A DNA stretch of 64,000 bases, from the NCBI GenBank assembly GCA_004431415.1, contig QPMI01000064.1:344345-408344 (forward strand), given 5' to 3'. Below are positions 22,629 through 34,611 of the stretch, piece by piece. Source of the stretch: Cyanophora paradoxa (taxonomy: Eukaryota; Glaucocystophyceae; Cyanophorales; Cyanophoraceae). The stretch's first letter is position 1; every line of letters starts with the position of its first letter. The position numbers and the translations under genes are program-made. The notes beneath the pieces are model-generated. The model did not search any database. It was not told the DNA's origin and worked only from the letters and a program-made list of their open reading frames with translations.

Positions 22629-24746
22629 CTAGTCGCCGTCGCCGTCGCCGTCGCCGACGTCGACGTCGTCGTAGTCTCCGGACACGAGGGACATGCGGGG
22701 CCCGCCGCCCCCGCCTGCGCCGCCCCCGCCTGCGCTGCCGCCGCTGCCGGCGCCGCGGTCTCGGAGGCCCGCGATGCCGGAGCTGACCGGCGAGGCGGTG
22801 CCTGACGAGAGCGACGGCGGCGCCGATCTCCTCTGCCTCGCGCTGCCGCGGCCGCTGCCGCCGGCGCTGCTGCTCGCCGCGCCGCCGCCGCGGCTCCCCA
22901 CGCCGCCGCTGCTGCCCGCGCCGCTGCTGCCGGCCGCGCTGCTCGCGCCGTCCGCTCCCGCGTCCCCGTCCTCCTCCTCCTCCTCATCCTCCTCCTCTTC
23001 GTGCCCGGAGCCCGCCCGCCCCCCCCGGCTCGCGATAGAGGGGCCCCCGGGGGCCGCCCCGACGAGCAGCCGGCTGAGCGATGCCCCCTTGTCCGCCTTG
23101 ACGCACGAGGTCAGCCTAGCCGAGGCGCCCGGGGGAAGGGAGGGGGGTACAAAGCGAACCACGAGGGCGGATGGGTCGGCGCTCCTTCTGCGCGACTTGG
23201 CGAGCGCCTGCAGCCGCCGCTCGGCATCGGGGGCCAGCCCGCCCCCGAAGATCGACCCCGCCTTGATCTGAAAGAGGGGGGAGGGGCGGCTCAGGTGCGC
23301 TCAGATCGGTCTGGTCTGAGGGAGATGCCCCGACCTTCAGCCGCTTCGATACGAGGCTCTCGTCGAAGCCCGAGGCTCGTTTGAAGACCGCCTGGAGGGG
23401 TACATAGTTAGAGAAAACCAGGGGGTACGGGGGAGGGCAGGGTGAAGCGGGTAGAGGTACCCACCTCCTTCGCCGCCCGTTTGTCCGCGTCGTTCGCTTC
23501 CAGGAGGGGTATGGCGACCTGCAGAGCGGCTCGTTCGCTGGACGGGGAACGGAAGAGGAAGAGGGGCCGGGCGCAGACCTTCCAGCCCCCGTGCAGCAGC
23601 TTCGTCTCCTCCACCTCCTTCTTCTTCAGCTCTTTCTTCTCGGTCTGCGAGGGTGCGGCTCGCGCTCGGCTTGTTCGCGGTACCCCTCCAGCCCGCGAAC
23701 CGCGTACCCTGAACTTCTTCCGCATCGCGCTCGACATCGCGAAGTCGTCCTCGTGCGTCCTGTCCACGGCAGATTTGATCTGCTCTAAGCGCGGCATCGC
23801 CTGCGTCCTCCCTGCGTGAGCAAGCGGGCGGGCGGGCGGCTGGCGGCTGGCGGCTGGCGAGCCGCGCGCGCGTATGTGAGAGGCGCGGGCCGCACCTCCT
23901 TTGCCTTGACTTCGCTCGCGGTGGCGTGCTCGAGCCGGTAGAAAGCATTCTCGGCGCGCTTCGCGACCTCCTTCGCATCCTCGAGCTTCTCGACCTGCGC
24001 GCGCTCGCTCACTCAAAGGGCGCCTGGCCTCAGGCGCGCGGCGCCGTCGCAGCTCGCCTCCCCCTCGTCAGGCTCGTAGGTCTCTGTTTTCCGCTTCGCT
24101 CCGGACGCCACGACGTAGTCGCACGCCTGCGGGGCGGCGTCAGCGGGCAGACGCGGAGCGGCACTGGATCCGGGCGTGGACGGGGCGGGCCTTCGGGTCG
24201 GTGTGGATCTCGATGTAGTAGCTACATGAAGGGCACTTCATGCGGAAGCTCCAGATCTTGGTCGACAGGTACTTGCCGATGCACTTCTTCTCCGCATTGA
24301 AGCGCACGCCTGCACGTCTGCGGGCTCAGCGGGCGCGGGCGGGGCTCGGCGGCAGCGATCGGCGCTCGGATACCCTTTGCGATGTGCCGCCCGCAGCCAT
24401 CGCACCACACGTCGTAGGGGAGCTCAAATCTGCAAGGAGAAGTACGTCAGCGCATCAGCGGCGCTGAAGACGGCGATACGGGGCTCGCCGGATGACGAGG
24501 ATGCCCAGGTGAAGTTTCTTCGCCCGCTCCCGGAGCGCATGCTGCCCGTGGAACTTGTTGAGGCCGCCCTGCTCGGGCGTCCACTCTGCTCGGCGGAACC
24601 GGCGTGCGTGAGCGCGGGGCGGCAGGCGCTGCGGGCGGTCGGCGCAGCCGGCGCACCCGGCGGGTAGTACTTGTTGACGGCTTTTCGTTCCGCCTGCGCG
24701 AAGGAGTGAGCAGGGCGCGGATCCAGCCAGAAGCCCGCCGCACCAT
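22629..24746 (-). CDS. CCDC130: CCDC130/CWC16-family splicing factor
   Basis: Exons encode the conserved CWC16 core: [11 protein letters not shown], then [78 protein letters not shown] and [17 protein letters not shown]. The two CxxC pairs (WCDGC, KCPSC) form the family's zinc site. Downstream exons encode a charged helical region ([37 protein letters not shown]) and [19 protein letters not shown]. The C-terminus is Gly/Ser/Asp-rich and stops at 22629-22631. Members act in spliceosome steps around exon ligation. The ATG at 24744-24746 appears to be an exon by itself: a GTGCGG donor follows directly and the acceptor at 24694 joins M to AERK, as in family members. Introns are of GTACCCC and GTGCG types. 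Confidence 0.9.
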
Positions 24747-24800
24747 TTCGCTGTGTACCCAGACTGAAAAAAAGTTGCTTGCGTCTTGCTCAACGCTGCG
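24747..24800. promoter_or_regulatory. Very short divergent promoter
   Basis: Only 54 bp separate the inferred start codons of the CCDC130-like gene (minus) and the large repeat gene (plus). It contains an A7 run and otherwise unremarkable sequence. If both starts are right, each transcript has a very short 5' leader or begins inside the other gene's first intron. Confidence 0.55.
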
Positions 24801-27800
24801 ATGGCGAGCCCCGTGGCGCAGCGGCTGAAAGGTGAACGCGCGTGGCTCCTTCGTGCCGCGTCCTGACGCGCTCTCCCGTCGGCGCAGCCGCCCGCGCGGG
24901 CCGCGGCGTGTGCCTCATCGTCTGCCAGGACGAGGAGAAGGACAGGAGCCTGCGTGACGCGATCATACAGCAGAACCGCGCGGAGAAGCGCAGCCGGAAC
25001 AGGTCCGACGCGATGAACCCGAAGCGAGCGAGCAAGCGGCTGGCCGAGGCGCGTCTCTCGAGACAGGGTGCGACGCGCTTCGACGCGCGCCTGCCGTCGA
25101 AGGACGCCCGAGCGCTTCCCCGCAGCGATGCGGGGCGCGGCGGCGGAGGCGGAGCTCACTTCGGTGGCGCTCGCCGAGTGGCGGCGGCTGCAACCGGAGG
25201 AGCGGCGGCGCCTGTGCGAGGAAGCGGGGCGCATGTCGAAGGAGGAGGCGCTCGCGGCCCTGGGCCAGGGCGTTGAGCAGATAGCGCCGCTCCCGCCCGC
25301 CGCGCTGGAGGAGATCTACTCGGCGGCAGCGGACTTCGCCGGCGCGACCGGCGAGTGCGCGTCCGACGAGGGCCCCAGCGCGCCGAACCCGGCGCTGGCG
25401 TACCCGCTCCTCCCGCCCGTGCGGCTCGTCCGGACGGTCGCCGACATCTGCGGGCGCGAGGGCGCCTGCGCGGCGTCGGCGGCCGACGAGCCGGTGACGC
25501 TGGACGACGTCGGGTTCGACGGGACCGTCTACGCGGACGAGGCGGAGCAGAACTGCCGGCCCGCGTACACCCTCCAGTGGCCTGAGCGCCCCGAGGAGGT
25601 CCGCGTACCCCCCCCTGGATCGAGGGGCGCGCCCCCGCTCCGCTCCGCCCCGCCTGACGCTATCGCAGCTGTCGGAATCGCTGAGGGCGTCGATCCGTGT
25701 GGCGCCGGGCGAGCTTCCGGACATTCAGGCGACCCACTGCTTCGTCCTGCGCGCCGAGGAGGTCGTGTTCAGCGTACCCGCCGAGCCCGAGCACCCCCCC
25801 GCCCCCTGCGCCTACCACGGGGCCGCCGCACCCTCTTCCCCCTCCCTCCCCGCATCCCCCGGCTCCTCTACCCCCCCCTCCTCAGCCTCCGCGGGCCCGC
25901 CGGCCCCCGGCTGCCGGCTCGGCCAGCCCGGAGCCCAGCACGAGCTCCGGCTCCGCGCGATCGTGTACCCCTTCCCGGACGCCTGCCCCCGCCACGCGGC
26001 CGCGATCGACCTACCCCCCGCCGGCCGCGTCTTCGTCGAGTGGTCGATGACCGACGCCGACCTACGCGAAGTGCGTACCCCCCGGGGTGCTTCTTCCCCC
26101 ATTCGCTCAGACTTTTTCGTAGGCGCTTACCGTTCGGAACCTCGCGGCGGCGGCCGCCGCGGAGAGCAACCCGCCCGCCACGTCCCCTGTACCCGGGGCG
26201 CCCCCGCCGCCCCCTCCGGGGGTATCCTACCGGAACAGCGCCTACATCACCGCCGAGGCGCGCGCGCCGTACCCCGCGCCGCCTTTTTTCCTTTCCTCTC
26301 CGAACCCGTACCCCCCGCAGATCACCAAGTCGCTCGCCCACTCCGTCCACTGCAGCGGCGCCCTCGACGCTTTCTACGGGTACCCCTCTTCCGCATGTGT
26401 CTTTTTGTATCCAGTTTCGTGACGCAGTACCCCGCAGGGCGTCCTGCGTGATGCCGACCTGCCGCGCCAACGCGACCCTCGAGCGCCTGAAGGACGTGCG
26501 CGTACCCCCGGCGCCTGTCCCCTTTCCTTCCCCGACCCCCCTTTCGCCGCAGCGGATCGTGCTCTCGAACGTGAAGCTCGCCATATCCGCCGAGCTGATC
26601 GTGAACATGATCGGTGTACCCGTGGACCCCGGCCCCTGCCTCCGGCCCGACCCCGAGGCACGCCGCACACACGTACCTCCCCTTTCCCCGCTCATTTCCC
26701 CCCCTCAGCCCTGCTCCGCGTGCCGCTTCTTCGCGAGGACCGCGCGGAAGGACCCCGAGCCCCGGTACCCCCCTCCCTGCACCTTCTGTACCCCTCAGAT
26801 CTGACCTCAGATCAGATCTGACCTGGCGCGGCTCGCGGTGGCGCCCGGGGGCGTCTCGCTGCACCCCTCCGTGGACCCCTCCGCCGCCATCCCCGAGGTC
26901 CTCCTCAGGTGAGCGGCCGTCCTCCCCTCCCCTTCCCCCCCCCCTCCCCTTCCTTCTGACGCGGGGGCAGCACGGAGGCTCTCCGGCAGCTCTCCACCGC
27001 CTGGCAGGCGCGCCCGCCGCCCCGCCCCACACGCCCCGCCCCGCCTCGCCCTCGGCCCCGCCGAGCCTCCTCCTAACCTCCTACCCCCCCTCAGATCGCG
27101 GTGTCGTTCGTGCCGTCGGAGGCGGACCGGGCTCTCCCCGCCGCCGACGAGCGCCGCCTCCTCGCCTCCGTCCTCGTCCGCCCCGCCCCGCCCCGCCCCT
27201 CCGGCCTAGCCCCAGCTCGCTCTAGGCTCGATGGCTTCCCACCCAACCGTGCTCCCCTTCCACCCCGTCCCGCCCCGCCCCGCCATAGACTCGACGGCTT
27301 CCCACCCTTGCTCCCCTTGTCCCCCGTCCGATCCGGCGGCGGCGCAGGGGGACTACGGGGACGAGCTGGGGCAGCTGGCGGCGGTGCGCGGGCGCGCCGC
27401 CGCCCTCGAGGCCGCCCTCCTCGCCCTCCAGGTCCGCCCTGCCCCGGCCGCGGCCCTCGCCGCCCCTTTTTAGAGGATCTGAGAGCGCTTCTGAGAGAAG
27501 TCCCCTAGCGCCGGCCCCCGCCCCGGCCGCGGCCCTCGCCGCCCCTGCTTAGAGCATCTCGATGGGAAACCGAAAGCGTGGTCTAGGTCTGATATGGAAG
27601 CTGAGAGCGCTCCTTAGCGCCCGCACCCGCCCCGAGGGAAGCCGAGGGTGCGATCTAGGGAGAGAAGCCGAGGGTGCTATCTAGATTTGAAGGGCCTTTC
27701 CTTCGTCTTCTTCGCGCTCTTAGAAGACCCCCGAGAGCCGGCCGCGCCCTCGGCGCCCAGCCCTACCCGCCCGACCCCTGACCTCGGCACCCCGCCCCGC

Positions 27801-30800
27801 AGGCGCAGCCGACGCCCGACGCCGGGCCACCGCCCGCCGCGCCCCCTGGACCCATATCCTTGCGCCGCGCCGCTTCCCTCATCTTTGCCTGTACCCCCTC
27901 GCCCCCCTCCTTGACCCCGCCTCCCCCACGCCTGCCGCCTGGAATCGGCGTACCCCTTCGGCTTCGACGTCCGCAACGGCATCGCCGTCTGGGCAGGTAC
28001 CCCTCCCCCTCCCTCCCCTCCCCGTACCCCCCTCCTCCTCCTTCTCCCCCTGAAAACCGATGTTCAGGTGGCTACCGGGCGGACTTGCCCCCTTCGGGCC
28101 CCGGAGACCAGCAGGTACCCCCTGATTTCTAGGGCGCGGGCTTATACCGCTTATCCTCTCCTCTCTGCCGCCCCGCTCGTGGATAGCGAGAGCCGAGAGC
28201 CGAGAGCCGCCCCTCTGGACCCGCCGGTGTGGTACCCCGGGCCGCCCCCTCACCCTCCCTCCCTGCCCTGCAGGTCCTCGCCCTCCACGCGATGCGGGCT
28301 CTCGCCCACGTCGCCTCCACCCGCCGCCACCTCTACGAGCAGGTGACCCTCAGCCTTGCGGTCGCCTGCTGTTCTGGTTGATCGTTCGTTCGTCTGAGCT
28401 TCTCTTCTTCCTCCGCCCCGCCAGGCGCAGTACCGGGGCGTGCAGAACCCGGCCGGCGGCGGCGGCGGCGGCGTCTCGGGCGGGGAGGAAGGGGAGCGGC
28501 GGGGCGGGGGCGGGGGCGGGCGGCCGCGGGCGTCGAGCGCGGCTCAGGAGGCCGCCATGGCGCGCATCCGCCGCCTCATCACCACCCAGGTGCCCCGCCC
28601 CCCGCCTAAGCTCCCCCAGATAGCGCGCCGAATCCGCGTGGGTCGTTTCCCTTCGAGCGGCGCCCTCCCCTTCCCTCCTGTGCCCGCCGCCTGGGCTCCA
28701 GACAGCGCGCCGCATCATCTGCGTGGGTCGTTTCCCTCCGAGCGGCTCACCGGCGGGGGCCTCGCGCGCGCAGCAAATCGGGTGCCCGGAGGGCTCCGTC
28801 TTCTGGTTCCACCCCAACCAGGCCTTCCTCAAGGTCCGATAAGAGGCAGATTCTTACGGGCTCTCCTAGTTTCTTGTAGTTTCTTGTGGGTCCTCAAGCG
28901 GCCGGCCCCCGTGGGATCCTCCGTGGGATAAGAGGCAGATTCGTATCGGTTCTTAGTTCTTATAGGCCCCTGAGGGTTCCTGCAAGCCGTCTGCTAGCCG
29001 TCCCCCGATCGATTCCCTCTCCGTCTGACGCGCCCCCTCCCGGCCTCTCGCCTCGAGCAGAAGGCGGGGGAGGCGCTGCGGCGGCTGCTGGAGCGGCTGC
29101 TGGCCCTCTGGGAGGAGAGCGACCACTGGGAGGCCCGCCCCGCCCCGCCCCGCCCCGCCCCGCCCCGCCCCGCCCCGGCCCGGCCCCTCAGAGAAGCGCA
29201 TCTAGTTCACGGAGAAGCCCGCCCGGCCCGGCCCCGCCCCGCCTCCGCCCTTCCTCAGATAGCAGAGAAGCTCCTAGAGGCGCCTCGCCTCGCTCCGCCC
29301 TGCGCCCTCCTCCTCCTCGGATCGATTGCCTGGCCGCTGCTGACGGGGGCGACGCGCGGGGCGCAGGGGTGGGACGGCCCCAAGCCGGCGGCCGCGGACC
29401 CCGCCCTCCACTGGACCCAGGCCCGCCCCGCCCCGCCCCGCTTAGACTTAGACTTCGACTTAGACTTAAGACTCAGAAGAGTTTAGCTTGTAGCTCGGCT
29501 GGGGAAGAGGCCTCTGACTTCTCCCCCCGCAAGCGACGCCCCCCCCTCTCCCCTTCCTCGGCCGGCGCCGCCTTCCTTTCTCCCTCCCTCCCTGATAACG
29601 ATCTGAGGCGCTCACCCCTCGCGCAGCGGGCGATGGACGCGGTGGCGCGGGCGGCGGCGGCGGAGGGCCCCGGGCCCGGCGAGGATCCCGGCGCCCCGGT
29701 ACCCCCCCCCTCTCCTTTCGCCACTGCGGCCCTCTGATCTGGCCCCCTCTGACCTCCGGAGGCGCAGCAGACGCCGACGGCCGAGTCGGTCGCCCGCGCC
29801 GACGCCGCCGCGCAGCGCGTGCGCCCCGAGCCACCCCCTGATCGTTAGACTTAGAAGGAGACTCTAGCTTGTAGCTCGGCTTGGAGAAGAGGCGTTCCCG
29901 CCCCCCCTCGCGCCCCCTCACGCCCCCTTCGCTCCGCCTCGCCCCGCCCCGCCTCACGCCTCGCGGGAACAGGCTGCGGAGCGTGCGCTGGGGGAGGTGC
30001 GGGCGGTGGCGGGCGAGGCGCGGGCCGTCCGCCAGTACCTCGCCCTCTCCGCCCAGGTCCGCCCAAGACAATATCAAGATCATAGAGTTTGTAGACAATA
30101 CAGTATTAAGAACACAGAGTTTATAGACAATACGATACTAAGAACATAGAGTTTATGCAGAACATAGAGTTTTCAAAAGAGTCACAAGAGTTGTACAAAG
30201 AACATAGAGGAACATAGACCCCGCTCTCAGGTCCGCGGGCGGGGCGGGCAGGAGGCCGAGAGAGCCCACGGCTAAACGCCGCCCGCCCCGCCTCCAATCT
30301 AGACGCCGCCCCGCCTTCAATCGAGACGCCGCCCCGCCCCGCCCCGCCCCGCACCGCCTGCCCTCTGAACCTGTACGCCCTCGCAGTGGCTGGGGGCGCA
30401 GCTGGAGCTCCTCAGGGGGGAGCAGATCGCCGCCGTCCTCCGCTCTCAGGTGCCGTACCCCCCTCTCCCCCGGAAGGCAGGGGACCGGCCTTGTCGGCTT
30501 AGCCTCAGATCTGATCTGATCTGATCTGGCCGGCCTTCCCTCTGCAGGCGGTGGCGGTGTGCGCGTCGCGCGGCGAGCGGCGGCGCCGCGCCGTCGCCTG
30601 CTACGAGTGCGCTCAGATCTGATCTGATCCGATCTGATCTGAGCCGACCCCCCCCCCCCGCAGGTGCGTGCGGGCCTGCTGGCTCCGCCGCCTGACGCTC
30701 CGCCTCCACGAAATGGCCCGGGTACCCCTCTTCTGATCTAAATTTAGACATCTCATCTGATTTCTGACGTTTTTGCTTTTTTCGTGGCAGGAGCGGGCCG

Positions 30801-33716
30801 ACGCCACCTGCGACGCTTTGCTCGCGGCCGAAGGCGCGCCCTCGGGGCCCGAGGCCGGAGCGGCGCCCGGCGCCGGCGCCGCGGGCGCGGGAGGGGCGGG
30901 GAGCGCCGGCGACTCCCCTCCGGCGCCGGCCGGGAAGAAGAGCGGCCGGAAGGGCGGCAGGGGGAGGAAGGGCGGCGCGGGGGTACAGGACGAGGCGGCC
31001 GAGCGCGAGGCGAGCTCCTCGGTGCGCGTACCCCTCCCCTCCCGCCCTGACTTCTCTCCGGCTCTAAGTAGTTTCTTGCCTTAGGCGATGGAGGCGGGAG
31101 ACGGGGCCGAGGAACCGTCGGAGGCAGCAGCCGCCGCCGCAGCCGCTGGCGGCGGCCGGGGCGGCGCGTCGGAGGCGCAGGTGGCTCTGGCGTCCTCCTC
31201 CTCCTCTTCGGCGAACCCGAAGGGGAAGGGCAAGGGCGAGGGGCGCGGGGCCGGCAGGGCGAAGGCCGAGGCGGCGGCGCCGGGGCCAGAGGCGAGGCAA
31301 GGGGCGCAGCCGCCTGCCCCGGCGCAGCCGCAGCAGCAGCAGCCGCAGCCGCAGCCGCAAAAGAAGCGGGAGGAGGAGAAGCCTGCGGCCCAGGAGGCCA
31401 GGCCGGCGCAGCAGCCGCAGCAGGAGGCCAAGCATGCGGCGCCGGCGCCGGAGGTCAAGCCGGCTGCGGAGGCCAAGCCGGCTGCGGAGGCCAAGCCGGC
31501 TGCGGAGGTCAAGCCGGCGGGCTCCAAGTCACCGGAGGCCAAGCCGGCGGGGGGGGCGGCGAAGGGCCCCCGGGCGCGGAAGCAGCCGCAGCCTCCGTCG
31601 AAGCAGGAGGAGGGGCTGGCGGCCCCGGCCCCGGCCCCGGCCCTGGCCCCCGGGCCGGCGCGGGCCCTGGCACCGGCACCGGCACCGGTCCCCGAGCCCG
31701 CGCGGGCCCCGGCGTCCGAGCCGGCGCCGCCCTCGGCGCAGCCGAAGGGCTCCAAGCCTCCGAAGCAGCAGCAGCAGCAGCAGCAGAAGGGGTCCCCCCT
31801 CCCCAAGCCGGCGGCGGCGGACGAGCCGGTACCCCCCGCCTCGAAGCAGGCGAAGGGGGAGTCGTCGGCGGCCCAGAGGGGGCCCTCGCAGCCGCCGCCC
31901 TCGGCACACGCGGTGCGGCGAACCCTCCTCCCGCCGAGTTCGATGAGTGAGAGAGAGAGAGAGAGAGAGAGTGACTCGCGATTCGCAGGCGCCCGCCCCC
32001 GCCGCCCCCGCCGCCCCCGCCGAGTCGCCCAAGGCCATCCTCGCCAAGCTCGAGGAGCGGAGAGACCGCGAGCGCGCCGAGCTCCTCGAGCTCTCCCAGG
32101 TTCGACTCCCGCCGGGCCCCTTTCTTTCGTTGTTCTCTCTGACGCGCCGCGGCCGCCGCCACCCCGCCCGCAGCGCGCGGCGGCGCTGGAGGCGGCGGCG
32201 GAGCAGCGGCGGGCCCTCGCGGCCGCGCGGCGTGAGGCGCGCAGTCGTCTAAGCCGTCTGAGCTCTTTCTCGTCTGAGCGGCGGCCGCAGCTCGCCGAGG
32301 CACGGGAGGAGCTGGAGCGCGAGGCGGCGGCCTCCGCCCGGGCCGCCGAGGACCTCCTGCGCGCCCGGGTACCCCTTTCTTCCTTCCTCCCTTTCGCTCC
32401 ATCTCGTACCCCGTCCGACCTCTCTTCCGCTCAGGCGCTGGAGGGGGAGCGCGAGGCGGCGGCGGCGGAGGCGGAGGCGCGGGCCGCGGCCGCGGCGGAG
32501 GAGGCGGAGGCCGCGCGGAAGGCGGCGGCCGCCGAGGCGCGTCCCTCCCGTTCACTTCTATCCTAATTTGATCTGATCGGATCGGAATTGATCTGGCAGA
32601 CGGGGGAGGCGGCGGGGGCGCGGGTGCGGCTGGCGGAGACGCAGCGGGCGGCCGGCGAGGCGGAGGCCGACGCTCGCTCCCTCCGCATCGTCTGCTCCGT
32701 CCTCCGGTGCCCCCGCCCCGCCCCGCCCCGCCCCGCCCCGCCCCGCCCTGAAGCCCCGAAGCCTCTTGAGACTAGAAACGAAAACTTAAGGACGAAACTT
32801 GAGCTCCGCCCTGCCCCGCCCCGAAGCCTCTTTAAGACTAGAAACGAAGCTTGAGTTCCCTTCGCCGTGCTCGTCTCGCGGCTCCCTGCATCGTCTCAAG
32901 CCTTTAGTTTAGTTTATATTCAGGCCTCTAACTTCAAGCGGAACATGAGTCTCTCCGGCTCGCTCGCTCGCTCGCGAGCCTTCACATTGGCTCCGCTGAC
33001 GCGTTCGGGGCCCGCGGGGCAGGGCGGAGGGGGAGAGCGTGCGCGGCCGCTCCCGCGAGGACATCCAGCAGGTCCGCGTACCCCCCGTCCCTTCTTCCCC
33101 CCCCGGGAGGGGGGTAGAGGGGCTCCTCGCGACGCGGCCGCCGGTCTCATAGAGCAGCGCCCGGCGCGCGCGCGGGGGCGCTGACCTTGTATCTTTCACT
33201 AATTATAGACTATAAACTAGATCGATCTCCTAGACTAGAACAACTGTAGCGCGGGCGCTGACCCGGGCCTGGCGGGGCGGGCGCTGGCCTTGTGTACTAA
33301 TGTGAGGCTGGCCTAGTTGTGTGAGGCGTTGCTAGATCGATCGCCTACACCGTAACATAAATTAGATGGGCCGCCCCCGCGTGGGCTGACCTGGGCCTGG
33401 CCTGGCGGGGCGGGCGCAGCTGGTGGACATGCTCTCGGCGACGGCCTCCGCCGTCCGCGCCGTCCTCGACCGCCGCGCCGGCCCCGGCCCCGGCGTGGGC
33501 CCCGGCGCAGGCGACGGCAGCGGCGACGCCGCCCCCGCCCCGAGGCGCAGGCCGCCGCCGCGACCTGAGCCGCGGACCGCGGCGGGGCGGCGGAGGCGGG
33601 GCCGAGGCCGCGATGTCGCCTGCGCTACTAGCACTCGTATGCTGTGCGAAAACATGTTGCAATTGCATTTTGTCAAGCCTCTGACAGTGGTCGACGTCGA
33701 TCAAGTTTGTACTTGA
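24801..33716 (+). CDS. Very large Ala/Pro/Lys-rich, partly coiled-coil protein
   Basis: A long chain of plus-strand exons. Checked joins: exon 24801-24831 (MASPVAQRLK), 24888-25067 (RGVCLIVCQDEEKDRSLRDA), 25126-25598 (AEWRRLQPEERRRLCEEAGR ... PVTLDDVGFDGTVYADEAEQ) and 25669-25773 (RVAPGELPDIQATHCFVLRA) keep one frame. Further exons include RVFVEWSMTDADLRE, AESNPPATSP, SLAHSVHCSGALDAFYG and RIVLSNVKLAISAELIVNMI. From 27 kb it becomes Ala/Glu/Arg coiled coil (ELGQLAAVRGRAAALEAALL), with a Lys-Pro-Ala repeat at 31100-31900 (AEAKPAAEAKPAAEVKPAG). The last exon (33418-33716) stops at TGA. Introns mostly start GTACCCC and are filled with CCCCG or GATCT repeats. No family recognised. It could be two or more genes. 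Confidence 0.5.
29135..29185. repeat. CCCCG pentanucleotide repeat
   Basis: About eight tandem CGCCC units in an intron of the large gene. Shorter arrays of the same unit lie at 30328-30352 and 32711-32748. The complementary strand is G-rich enough for quadruplexes. Confidence 0.8.
30505..30650. repeat. GATCT short-repeat clusters
   Basis: AGATCTGATCTGATCTGATC near 30507-30530 and again at 30616-30645 in two neighbouring introns. Related words occur at 26795-26822 and 32570-32590. Confidence 0.7.
31949..31972. repeat. GA dinucleotide microsatellite
   Basis: About 12 GA units directly after a possible GTGAGA donor in the large gene. Confidence 0.85.
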
Positions 33717-33945
33717 AAATAATGAGACCAGCTAAAAAGAAGCCGGAAAATGTGAAAGCCAGTGATGCGACCAAAATCCTTGGGACAACATGGAGAAATG
33801 AGTCTGTCTCGATGTTAGCATTTCTTTTAGCTATAGTACTATCGAGTAGAAATGCTAACATCAACCCCAGACATCCTCCCATCAACAACTGCGATTCTAT
33901 TGGGAATATGTTGCGCAGGTTTTCGAGGAATGTCCCAGGTTCCAC
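33673..33945 (-). other. AT-rich hydrophobic ORF, doubtful gene or exon
   Basis: The 90-codon frame encodes two membrane-like stretches (GGCLGLMLAFLL; ILVASLAFTFSGFFLAGLII). The block is much more AT-rich than its neighbours and overlaps the last exon of the plus-strand gene. It contains a perfect 15-bp inverted repeat. It may be an exon of a minus-strand gene continuing to 34272, or a small inserted element. Confidence 0.3.
33811..33862. repeat. Perfect 15-bp inverted repeat
   Basis: GATGTTAGCATTTCT at 33811-33825 and its exact complement at 33848-33862, with a 22-base loop. Confidence 0.8.
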
Positions 33946-33984
33946 AACCGCCTCAAGGTAAGGCCCTAGGCCGCTCGCTTTCCG

Positions 33985-34272
33985 TCAGATACTGGAACTG
34001 AGTCCGACGGTCTGGCGAGGAAGCAGAAAGAATATATCTTCAGTGAAAGAGCGCACCATCTCCTCGACGTCCCTGTCGGACGAGACATGGATGAGCACGT
34101 CTGCCCCGTCCTGTCCCCTGATCTTGTATTTCAGCGAGACCGCGGCCGCACGGCAGAGCTGTCTGTCTGCGTAACGCGTTACGAGAACGGATTCGCATGC
34201 GCGTGGGCATGGCAGCGGCCGCGGCCGCAGTGGCGCGCCCTCGTGCAGCTTTCGCGACACATTTCCTCCCAC
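33985..34272 (-). CDS. Candidate exon with the second half of a PB1 domain
   Basis: The minus-strand frame encodes VSLKYKIRGQDGADVLIHVS followed by SDRDVEEMVRSF. The K-Y then D/E-G-D-V-I-x-V-x-S-D-x-D-V pattern matches the later half of PB1 domains, which mediate hetero-dimer formation. I do not see the first, basic half, and the upstream exon is not located. The frame ends at TAA/TGA near 33985. It may be joined to the hydrophobic frame at 33673-33945. Confidence 0.35.
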   Translation of the reverse strand: MGGNVSRKLHEGAPLRPRPLPCPRACESVLVTRYADRQLCRAAAVSLKYKIRGQDGADVLIHVSSDRDVEEMVRSFTEDIFFLLPRQTVGLSSSI

Positions 34273-34611
34273 TTGATCATGATACCGCTTCGGAATGAGC
34301 GAAGTTTGGGAGCTGCGTGCCTGTCAGGTATATATATGCCTAGGCTAAAGCTTAAGACAAACAGCGAGTCAAGTTTGGCGCACGTCCGCCATTAGAAGGG
34401 GTGATTAACAGCCTCAGCGACCCGCGGCCGTCCCCGCCAACCTGCGCAAGCGCCGAGTCGTTAGCTAGGCGGAGGCTTGAGTCGGAGACTTCCGCTTGAC
34501 CTACCGCCGCGTCGCCCGGGCTGGCCATAACCGCCACCAGTCCTGTCAGTCCGACGGTCCGCCTTTTTGCAACCCCCCCCCTTCATTCGCCCGGGGTACA
34601 GAAACCCCGCC

